DNA from: Phycisphaeraceae bacterium | GTDB taxonomy: Bacteria; Planctomycetota; Phycisphaerae; Phycisphaerales; Phycisphaeraceae | Assembly: GCA_020849625.1 (NCBI GenBank) | Contig: JADLFV010000075.1 | Span: 1 to 60,194, forward strand | Length of the DNA: 60,194 bases | Direction of reading: 5' to 3' | The notes under the pieces: generated by a model | The model's input: the letters and a program-made list of their open reading frames with translations, nothing else | Told to the model about the DNA's origin: nothing | Databases searched by the model: none | Shown here: piece by piece, positions 53,560-60,194 of the stretch | Layout of the letters: every line of letters begins with the position of its first letter | Position numbering within the stretch: the stretch's first letter is position 1 | Program-made: the position numbers and the translations under genes

Positions 53560-54405
53560 ATGAAAGCGAGCAGACCGATGGATGGGCGACAGTTACGTTT
53601 GTCAAGATTGATGAGCAAGGGGCGGGCCGTGGTGGTGGCCATCGACCATGGAATGTTCGACGGCCCGATCCCGGGTATGGAAGATCTGCCGGCCACCGCA
53701 TCGAAGATCAACCCCCAGGTTGACGCCGTACTGCTGGCGCCGGGGATGATCCGCCATTGCAGCGAGGTGTTTTCCGACGGCCGCGGACCGCTGGCGATGG
53801 TGCGCTTGAACTTCAACACGGTCTATTGCTTCGGCTGGGCATATCGTGAGGCTCACAGCGTCCCCGCTTATGACGTTGAGGACGCCTTGCGCGAGGGAAT
53901 GGACATCGCACTGGTTTCACTGACTCTGCAGACCGGCAGCGAGCAGCGCGATGCAGCCAACGTCGAGATATTCTGCCGGCTGGTCAATGCGTGTCACCGT
54001 CTGGGCGTTCCGGTGGTGGGTGAGTATTTCCCCACCGGGCACCTGGAGATGGCCCCGCATCAATTGCATGAGAACGTGCGCATGGGCTGCCGCATCGTCG
54101 CGGAATTGGGTGCCGACGCGATCAAGACCTTCAATACCGAGCATTTTCAGGAAGTCACCAGCACCTGTCCCGTGCCGGTGCTGGGTCTGGGAGCCGAGAA
54201 GTTGCCGACGCAGGAAGCAGCCCTGGCCCTGGCGGAGTCGGAAGTGAAAGCCGGCGCCGGCGGCGTGGTGTTCGGCCGCAACGCCATCCAGGTGCCGCAT
54301 CCCGATCGGTTCCAAGCTGCGCTGTGCGATGTGGTCTGGCATGGAATCAGCGCCGCGGAAGCAGCGGCCCGCCACAACCTGGTTGACGCTGTGTCACGGG
54401 CATGA
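53560..54405 (+). CDS. class I DeoC/LacD/DhnA-family aldolase
   Basis: 281 residues. AVVVAIDHGMFDGPIPGME, VPVVGEYFP, ADAIKTFNTEHF and GAGGVVFGRNAIQ fit the class I aldolase group of LsrF, FbaB and DhnA enzymes. Lys189 in DAIKTF is the predicted Schiff-base residue. It probably cleaves a phosphorylated ketose made by the kinase and isomerase encoded next to it. ATG 53560 and 53578 are both possible starts. Confidence 0.85.
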   Translation: MKASRPMDGRQLRLSRLMSKGRAVVVAIDHGMFDGPIPGMEDLPATASKINPQVDAVLLAPGMIRHCSEVFSDGRGPLAMVRLNFNTVYCFGWAYREAHSVPAYDVEDALREGMDIALVSLTLQTGSEQRDAANVEIFCRLVNACHRLGVPVVGEYFPTGHLEMAPHQLHENVRMGCRIVAELGADAIKTFNTEHFQEVTSTCPVPVLGLGAEKLPTQEAALALAESEVKAGAGGVVFGRNAIQVPHPDRFQAALCDVVWHGISAAEAAARHNLVDAVSRA

Positions 54406-54427
54406 AGAACGGACGTCGAGGTGATAC

Positions 54428-55930
54428 ATGTCCCGTCAGGTGTACATTGGGATTGACGTCGGCACCACGGTGCTGAAGGCGGCCGCCTACGCCCAGTCAT
54501 CGGGCCGTATGTTGGCCTGTTCGTCTTGTCGCCTGAATGTCACGGTCGATGCACGGGGCGCCCGCGAGCAGAAACCGGCACAGCTCTGGGCGGCTGTGCG
54601 CAGCGCGGTGCGGGATGTTGTTCGTCAATTGAATGTCAGACACAACGTGGCGGGATTAGGGCTGGCGGCTCAAGGCGGCAGTGCCGTGGTGGTGGATCGT
54701 GACAGCGGACGAACGCACAGCCCCATGTTCCTCTGGAACGACATGCGATTCCTTCCTTTTCTCAGCCACATCACCCGGGGACGATCTGTGCAAAGCTGGC
54801 GGCGACTGGCGTGGCGCGATGAGCCTGGATGGGGTCTGGCCCGCATGCTCTGGCTGAAGCAGACTGACCCCGACCTACTGAGCCCGGATCGAATGTACGT
54901 CGGTGCGGGTGAGTTGATCTTTCATCGCTTGACCGGCAAGTGGCAGCAGGACGCCTGCAACGCTCACCAGATTGGTTGCTATGACGTGCAGCATCACCGT
55001 CTGGCCGCCGCACCGCTCAAGCGCATCGGTGTATCCATCGACCAGGTTGCCGCATTACGTCAAGGCGATGGCGCATCGACCTTGATCGCCGCAGCCGCGA
55101 AAGAACTGGGCATCCCCAGTGGAATCGCGGTGGTGGGGCCGTATATGGACCACGAGGCGGGCTTCATGGCTGCGTGCCACCTTGCAGAAAGTCCGCTGCA
55201 GTGTTCACTGGGAACAGCATGGGTCGGTAACTGCCAGATGCCACGTGATACAAAGTGGGCGTCGCCCTTCCAGTTCGTCATCCCCTCGCCGATCACTCGT
55301 GACTGGCTGGTGATTCAACCACTGTTGACCGGCAACGTGACGTGGGATTGGGCGCTGTCGCAATTGGTCCATCCCAGGCAGCAACGGGCGCTGTCAATGG
55401 CGAGTGACATCTTCCAATCCGCTCTCCTGCCGCCGGAGGGCCTGCTCGCTCTGCCGTGGTTCAACATGCCCAACGTCATCTGCCCACAGCCACTGGGCAG
55501 CGGCGTGTTCTTCGGGCTGAATCTGACCACCAATCGCGCTGATCTTCTGCGGGCGATCGCACTGGCCATGGTTTGCGAACTGCACCGGGTTTTCGAGGCT
55601 GTCGTCGCTCGAGGTGTCATCGATGCCATCGTGCTCAGCGGTGGTGCGAGCAAAGCTGCGGCATTCCAGCAGATGATCAGCTCGATGTTCGATCCGCTGC
55701 CGGTGCAGGTGCTCAACGACCAGGAATGGTCCGGCACGCGCGGCGTCCTGCGGCCGTTCGGCAGCCGAATCAGCCGCGCTTCCGCCAGGACCGTGCGCGT
55801 GCAGCGACAAAAGCTGGCGATAACCATTCGTCATCGCACCGATCAATATCAGCAGTTATATGATCGCCTGTACGCCGATGTTCCCGCGGGTTCTCCGATC
55901 CGCATGGGTTCGAAAGGAGGGGGACAATGA
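54428..55930 (+). CDS. FGGY-family carbohydrate kinase
   Basis: 500 residues. GIDVGTTVLKAAAYA opens the ATP-binding N-domain, GLGLAAQGGSAVVVDRDSG follows, and the C-domain has AIVLSGGASKAAAFQQM. These are FGGY kinase signatures (xylulo-, rhamnulo-, fuculokinase and others). Overlaps the isomerase gene by 4 bases. The substrate cannot be read from sequence; context suggests a ketose from a deoxyhexose or pentose. Confidence 0.88.
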   Translation: MSRQVYIGIDVGTTVLKAAAYAQSSGRMLACSSCRLNVTVDARGAREQKPAQLWAAVRSAVRDVVRQLNVRHNVAGLGLAAQGGSAVVVDRDSGRTHSPMFLWNDMRFLPFLSHITRGRSVQSWRRLAWRDEPGWGLARMLWLKQTDPDLLSPDRMYVGAGELIFHRLTGKWQQDACNAHQIGCYDVQHHRLAAAPLKRIGVSIDQVAALRQGDGASTLIAAAAKELGIPSGIAVVGPYMDHEAGFMAACHLAESPLQCSLGTAWVGNCQMPRDTKWASPFQFVIPSPITRDWLVIQPLLTGNVTWDWALSQLVHPRQQRALSMASDIFQSALLPPEGLLALPWFNMPNVICPQPLGSGVFFGLNLTTNRADLLRAIALAMVCELHRVFEAVVARGVIDAIVLSGGASKAAAFQQMISSMFDPLPVQVLNDQEWSGTRGVLRPFGSRISRASARTVRVQRQKLAITIRHRTDQYQQLYDRLYADVPAGSPIRMGSKGGGQ

Positions 55931-57321
55931 TCACGCCGGCAAAAGTGGGTCTGCTGCCGCTCTACCTGAAACTGTACGACGATCGTCTGCCGCAGATGAG
56001 GGCGCAGCTTGAGCCCTTTCTCTTACAGGTGATCGATGCATTGAAAAAGAAGGGCATTGCGGTGGTGGCGTCGCCCATCTGCCGGTTGAGCCATGAGATC
56101 GCGCAGGCGGTGCACCTGTTTGAACGCGATGATGTCGATTGCATCGTGACGTTGCACCTCGCCTATTCGCCATCGCTCGAGGCACTGGCTCCCTTGCAGA
56201 GCACAGCCCTGCCCATCGTCATGTGCGACACCACGATGGATGAACAATTCGATCCGTCCGTCGATCCCATGCGCTTGTTGTACAACCACGGCATCCACGG
56301 AGTGCAGGACCTGGCCTCGGTGCTGCGCCGTCACGGCAAAACCTGCGTGGTGGCCGCAGGTCACATGAAACATTCTTCCATCATGGCCCGCACGGCGAAC
56401 CTGGTGCGCGCGGCCCGTGGAGCGAAATTGCTCAGAAGCTCGAAAGTGCTGCGAGTTGGTCCGGTTTTCGAAGGCATGGGAGACTTTGCCGTCCCTGACC
56501 AGTTGCTGCAAGAGTCGCTCGGCATTGAAGTGCGAACCATCGGACCCGATGATCTTGCCGGGCATTTGTCGCGCATGTCGCCGCAACATATTGAAGATGA
56601 AATTGCCCGTGATCAGCAGGCCTTTACCGTCATCGCAAATCCTGAGGCTCATCGCCGTGCCGTAAGGATCGGACTGGCGCTGCGCTGCGAACTGGAGCAG
56701 GGTCATTACGATGCGTTCAGCATGCACTTCGGTAGCTTTGATGCCCGTAATCCTCATGCTGATACGGTGCCGTTTCACGAGGCATCCAAGGCCATGGCCC
56801 GAGGTCTTGGATATGCCGGCGAAGGCGATGCATTGACCGCCGCGCTGGTGGGCGCCCTCAACCGTGCATTCGGCGATACGACCTTCACAGAGATGTTCTG
56901 CCCGGATTGGGCGGGGCAGTCCATCTTCCTGTCACACATGGGAGAAACCAATCCCGCCATCGCCGAGCGCCGCCCGTTGCTCAGTGACAAGCCCATGCCG
57001 TTTTGTGACTCCGCGGAGACGGTGATCGTGGCCTGCTCGCCTCGCCCCGGGCCGGGATGCCTGGTCAATATCGCACCGCAGGCCGGAGACACGTTTGCAA
57101 TGATTGTAGCCCCTGTGCAGGTTCTGTCGGATCAGAACGCACACGCCATGCGTACCCACATCCGAGGCTGGATTCGTCCGTCCGTGGACGTTGCCGCATT
57201 CTTGGAACGCTATTCTCAGCTTGGTGGAACTCATCACGTCGCCCTGGTCCTGGGTCAGCATGTCGATGCTGTAAAGACTATGGGGCAGTTTATGGGTATC
57301 GATGTTTTCTGCATTGATTGA
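55927..57321 (+). CDS. L-fucose/L-arabinose isomerase-like protein
   Basis: 464 residues. VGLLPLYLKLYDDRLPQMRA, ADTVPFHEASKAMARGLGYAGEGDALTA-type blocks (read in short pieces) and TEMFCPDWAGQSIFLSHMGE match the sugar isomerase fold shared by L-fucose and L-arabinose isomerases, with the GEGD and MGE acidic residues as candidate metal ligands. AAGGAGG precedes the ATG inside the kinase end. Together with the kinase and aldolase it completes an isomerase-kinase-aldolase set. Confidence 0.85.
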   Translation: MITPAKVGLLPLYLKLYDDRLPQMRAQLEPFLLQVIDALKKKGIAVVASPICRLSHEIAQAVHLFERDDVDCIVTLHLAYSPSLEALAPLQSTALPIVMCDTTMDEQFDPSVDPMRLLYNHGIHGVQDLASVLRRHGKTCVVAAGHMKHSSIMARTANLVRAARGAKLLRSSKVLRVGPVFEGMGDFAVPDQLLQESLGIEVRTIGPDDLAGHLSRMSPQHIEDEIARDQQAFTVIANPEAHRRAVRIGLALRCELEQGHYDAFSMHFGSFDARNPHADTVPFHEASKAMARGLGYAGEGDALTAALVGALNRAFGDTTFTEMFCPDWAGQSIFLSHMGETNPAIAERRPLLSDKPMPFCDSAETVIVACSPRPGPGCLVNIAPQAGDTFAMIVAPVQVLSDQNAHAMRTHIRGWIRPSVDVAAFLERYSQLGGTHHVALVLGQHVDAVKTMGQFMGIDVFCID

Positions 57322-57332
57322 AGGATTTTACA

Positions 57333-58412
57333 TTGTCGCCGATAGCAGATACATCAGAAGGCGTCCCGCTGCATCACGTCTGGACGTACACCGCTGTAGA
57401 TCGCACGTTCTGGAACGAGCATCTCGAAGCCTGGGTGCCGCGGCGAATCATTGATGCTCACGTTCATGTGTATCACCGGGCCCATCAGCTTGTGCCCATG
57501 ACGCAGCAGATGCGCCAACAGTACTGGGTCAACGAGCTGATCGAGCCGATTGACGCCGATCAGACCGCTCATTGTGACAACCTCACTTTTCCCGGTCGTC
57601 AGGTGGCGAAGGTGGCATTCGGATGGCCAAGCCTGGAATATGACCTGGTGGCTGCCAACCGCTATTTGCAGCAGGAATGCCCGCGGCGAGGGTGGTATTG
57701 CCTGGCGTTGCTCAAGCCGCAATGGTCCGCCGAGCGCGTCACTCAGGAACTGGATCAGCCTGGCGTCATCGGGCTGAAGCCCTATTACAGCCTCATCAGC
57801 TTCAATCCGGACACCCGCGACGAGCACCAGGAAAAGAGCATCTTTGATTTTCTACCGCACCACGCCTTGCAGGTAGCCGACCAACGCAGGGCGTGGATCA
57901 CATTGCATGTGCCTCGTGCCGACCGACTGGGCCACCCGGACAACATTCGTGAAGTGAAACTCATCAGGGAGAAGTACCCCAATGTGAAACTGGTGATCGC
58001 GCATCTGGGGCGCAATTACACGTTGCCTCATGCCCGGGAGTCGCTTGTACACTTCAAGGACGATCCGGGTCTCTATTTCGATAATTCAGCGGTCTTGAAT
58101 CCTGACGTGCTTCGTTACACCCTGGAATTACTGGGGCCGTCACGCATTCTTTACGGCACGGACAATCCCGTGTTCTACATGCGCGGACGCAGGCAATGGC
58201 GCGGCCGGCAATATTTCAACCGCACCAGCCATCCTTTCCATTTCAATCGCGAACGCGAACCCGCGGAAATCGAAGCGCGATACACACTGTACATGTATGA
58301 AGCACTGCTGGCTTTGCGCCGAGCCTGCGAGGATTTACAACTATCCGCACATGATCTGCAGCGGATATTTTGTGACAATGCGGTCTCACTGATTCGCGAT
58401 GCGCCTCCCTGA
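57333..58412 (+). CDS. amidohydrolase-2 family protein
   Basis: About 359 residues. RRIIDAHVHVYHRAH is the metal-binding HxH strand, followed by GVIGLKPYYS, VKLVIAHLGRNY and ILYGTDNPVFYM, the core motifs of TIM-barrel amidohydrolase-2 proteins (uronate isomerase and lactonase-like members included). I prefer TTG 57333 because GAAGGA is 7 bases upstream; TTG 57318 overlaps the isomerase stop. It may open a lactone or process a sugar acid in the same pathway. Confidence 0.85.
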   Translation: MSPIADTSEGVPLHHVWTYTAVDRTFWNEHLEAWVPRRIIDAHVHVYHRAHQLVPMTQQMRQQYWVNELIEPIDADQTAHCDNLTFPGRQVAKVAFGWPSLEYDLVAANRYLQQECPRRGWYCLALLKPQWSAERVTQELDQPGVIGLKPYYSLISFNPDTRDEHQEKSIFDFLPHHALQVADQRRAWITLHVPRADRLGHPDNIREVKLIREKYPNVKLVIAHLGRNYTLPHARESLVHFKDDPGLYFDNSAVLNPDVLRYTLELLGPSRILYGTDNPVFYMRGRRQWRGRQYFNRTSHPFHFNREREPAEIEARYTLYMYEALLALRRACEDLQLSAHDLQRIFCDNAVSLIRDAPP

Positions 58413-58470
58413 TCCGGTGTTTTGATGTTTTGCGCTATTTGTAACAGATCATCACGTTCCGTGAAGTCCC

Positions 58471-59838
58471 ATGATAATTCAGCCGCCAGCTAACGACATG
58501 AGCAGCCTACCAGCCGATACGCACGATAGAGGCAGCGGTGTGCCGTTCAGTCACCGACTGACTTCGATTGATGTCTATCGCGGCATCGTTATTCTGGTGA
58601 TGCTGTGGGTTGGTAATCCGCCGTACGATCAGGCGACGATCGGCTACTTCTGGAAACACGCGCCCTGGCCGCCCATGTCTTTCGGCCAGGCTCTGGTGCA
58701 ATGGTGGTCCAGCCTGATGTCGGGCGAAATGCACTGGCATGCGGCATTTTCGCAGTTTCCATTGTGGACCTACATCACGTTGGCTGATTACGTCTTTCCG
58801 TCTTTCATGCTCATCATCGGCCTGGCGATTCCATTTTCAGTGGCTGCCGCCATAAGACGCGGCACCACTCGCCGCCAGATGTGGGGCAAGGTCGGCCGAC
58901 GTGTATTCCTGCTTATGCTTCTGGGTTGGACATTGGGATTCTTTCGAGACCAGTGCGGCCCATGGTTGTATGGCTATGCATCCGACCCACGATTTCAGAT
59001 CAGATTGGGTCTGGACATCCTGCAACTGCTCGCACTGGGTTATCTGGTCACTCGTCTGCTGTATATTTTGCCGACCTGGCCGCGCCTGACGGCCGCACTT
59101 GTTTTGTTTTTGATTCACTGGGCATTCCTGCGTTTTTATCCGCAAGGCGATTTCCCGACCGGCACTTTTACCACACAGAGTGACGCCATCGGCTACGCCA
59201 CCGCGCATTGGCCCATCTGGCAATGGATCACTTTGCGCATGGGTTCTGCGGAGCATCCGTGGCTGGTCATGCAGTGGAACGGCGCATTTTCAATCTTGCC
59301 GGACTCAGCCACTATGGTGCTGGGGACGCTGGCTGGTGACTGGCTGCGCCGTCAGGACGTGCCCGATGTACGCAAAGTGAAACAGCTGGCTCTGTGGGGC
59401 GCGGTGCTGGCTGTGGTGGCGTTGGCGTGGTCATTTGATCTGCCCTTTGCCAAGCAGAGACGCACACCGTGTTACTCGATGTGGGTTGCTGGTGTCGGAT
59501 TCCTCCTGCTCGCCTGGCTTTATCGTGTTATTGACATGCGCCGCGATGCGAATGGCGCGAAGCTGACGCCGCCGGCGTGGACACATCCATTTGTGGTGCT
59601 GGGCACCAACGCCATCGCTGCCTATTTCTTGCCGGACATGACCCGCGCCATTTTGAATCGCCTGATCCGTGTCACCTGGCAGGGCGAGTTGAACTCCGCG
59701 CTCGGTGCATTTGCATTATGGCTTCAATCCTGGCTTGGACAATGGACCGGCGGCTGGGCACTGACGGTGATCACCGTCACATTCTGGTACGGCGTGTTTG
59801 AACTGATGTACCGGCGGCGACTGTTCTTCAAGTTATGA
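58471..59838 (+). CDS. HGSNAT/DUF5009-like membrane acyltransferase
   Basis: 455 residues with about 10 membrane helices. RLTSIDVYRGIVILVMLWVG is the signature first helix of the heparan-alpha-glucosaminide N-acetyltransferase-like family, and VLGTNAIAAYFLPDM is its conserved late motif. Relatives move acyl groups across the membrane to sugars. It is the last gene of the cluster; its stop lies 49 bases before the terminal repeat. Confidence 0.82.
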   Translation: MIIQPPANDMSSLPADTHDRGSGVPFSHRLTSIDVYRGIVILVMLWVGNPPYDQATIGYFWKHAPWPPMSFGQALVQWWSSLMSGEMHWHAAFSQFPLWTYITLADYVFPSFMLIIGLAIPFSVAAAIRRGTTRRQMWGKVGRRVFLLMLLGWTLGFFRDQCGPWLYGYASDPRFQIRLGLDILQLLALGYLVTRLLYILPTWPRLTAALVLFLIHWAFLRFYPQGDFPTGTFTTQSDAIGYATAHWPIWQWITLRMGSAEHPWLVMQWNGAFSILPDSATMVLGTLAGDWLRRQDVPDVRKVKQLALWGAVLAVVALAWSFDLPFAKQRRTPCYSMWVAGVGFLLLAWLYRVIDMRRDANGAKLTPPAWTHPFVVLGTNAIAAYFLPDMTRAILNRLIRVTWQGELNSALGAFALWLQSWLGQWTGGWALTVITVTFWYGVFELMYRRRLFFKL

Positions 59839-59887
59839 ATGTGATGTCGTTCAGTGCCACCTGTCGATTTGTTCGCACATCACCCGC

Positions 59888-60045
59888 GGCGCGCACAGAC
59901 TGGCACGCAATTCCCAGTTTTTTTGAGGTCACGCGAAATAATTTCTATTGCTGTGTGCACCTGCACTTACGCTCTATTTCGATCCCCTCAAAACTTCCGG
60001 GGGCACGCACAAACGTGACGCTGCGTCCTTTTATAGGAAGGCCGT
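59888..60045 (-). repeat. 157-bp dispersed element, copy 2 (inverted relative to 1-157)
   Basis: Reverse complement of the element at the window start, with near-equal length and the same conserved blocks in order. It contains one decamer CTTCCGGGGG (59994-60003) where copy 1 has a different GC-rich filling. It lies just after the acyltransferase gene. 60046-60194 holds no feature I can support. Confidence 0.8.
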
Positions 60046-60194
60046 CCGGTTTCGGATGAGGCTCAAGTGCTTGATTACCCCCAGTCGCCTGAACGACAAA
60101 AAACGTTCGGCACGGACGCGACCGGGCCCAAGTGAGTGAGTGCTGCTTCGACGCCATCGGCTTGACGTACGTCCGCCCGTGCCCGGATTCCAAG

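Noticed and set aside
59835..60059. 74-residue frame across the terminal repeat
   Set aside because: It resembles the antisense frame of copy 1 over a short stretch, but copy 1 has a stop and shifted spacing, so coding is not supported.
1..60194. Inverted terminal repeats as proof of a linear replicon or a composite transposon
   Set aside because: The copies are diverged, lack terminal structure, target duplications and a transposase; the window edge is probably set by the repeat itself.
1..60194. tRNA or rRNA genes
   Set aside because: No T-loop GTTCGAATCC with a matching acceptor stem and no conserved rRNA stretch was recognised by eye; a covariance scan could still find a divergent tRNA.

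Overview
The window looks like a chromosomal segment of a GC-rich planctomycete, most likely of the Phycisphaerae or a near relative. This is inferred from the combination of TAT-exported Gfo/Idh/MocA oxidoreductases, a DUF1080 lipoprotein, DNRLRE proteins with dockerin-like repeats and PEP-CTERM tails, a lone H-X9-DG type pseudopilin, LpxI (Gram-negative lipid A), and intergenic palindromes built from short repeated words. No rRNA, tRNA, CRISPR array or phage genes were seen.

Layout. 0-0.4 kb: a 157-bp element that recurs inverted at 59.9 kb. 0.4-12.6 kb: housekeeping genes on the plus strand, namely rpmF-plsX-fabH-fabD-fabG-acpP-fabF (a classic fatty-acid initiation and elongation cluster), then metK, ptsI (enzyme I) and an Rne/Rng ribonuclease. 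12.7-14.1 kb: a convergent HtrA-type protease. 14.4-20.8 kb: a glycine-rich RRM protein with a clear terminator, then an MFS permease overlapping a DUF1080 lipoprotein, two exported Gfo/Idh/MocA oxidoreductases and an ApbE-like flavin transferase; together these suggest periplasmic 3-keto-glycoside chemistry. 21-30.1 kb: a membrane cytochrome-like protein and a two-partner secretion pair, a TpsA of about 2160 residues with an internal C-type lectin domain and MBG repeats, followed by its TpsB. 30.2-37 kb: lpxI, an AT-rich lipoprotein cassette, a DUF4230 protein, hflX, dtd and an SLC13/TrkA_C permease.

37-37.8 kb holds two broken transposase remnants (IS200/IS605 type and a DDE type). They mark the start of an accessory region with a different character. 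37.8-43.3 kb, minus strand: three paralogous DNRLRE surface proteins and a sodium:solute symporter; two of the surface-protein genes have near-identical promoters. 43.8-59.8 kb, plus strand: a GntR/LacI-type regulator, a pseudopilin, a BNR_4-like polysaccharide-active protein, a coupled set of a large membrane protein, a double ABC-2 permease and a HEAT-repeat protein, then aldolase, FGGY kinase, sugar isomerase, amidohydrolase and an HGSNAT-like membrane acyltransferase. Isomerase, kinase and aldolase together suggest catabolism of a deoxyhexose or pentose released from a polysaccharide.

The strongest unexplained signals are in the DNA itself. A decamer CTTCCGGGGG occurs at least 15 times on either strand, 14 of them in the first 35 kb. 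Several families of word-repeat palindromes sit between genes, and one copy is read in frame inside apbE. REP-like hairpins next to GTTTAGC occur three times. An AT-rich gene lies inside the loop of a split palindrome. The two window ends carry the inverted 157-bp element.
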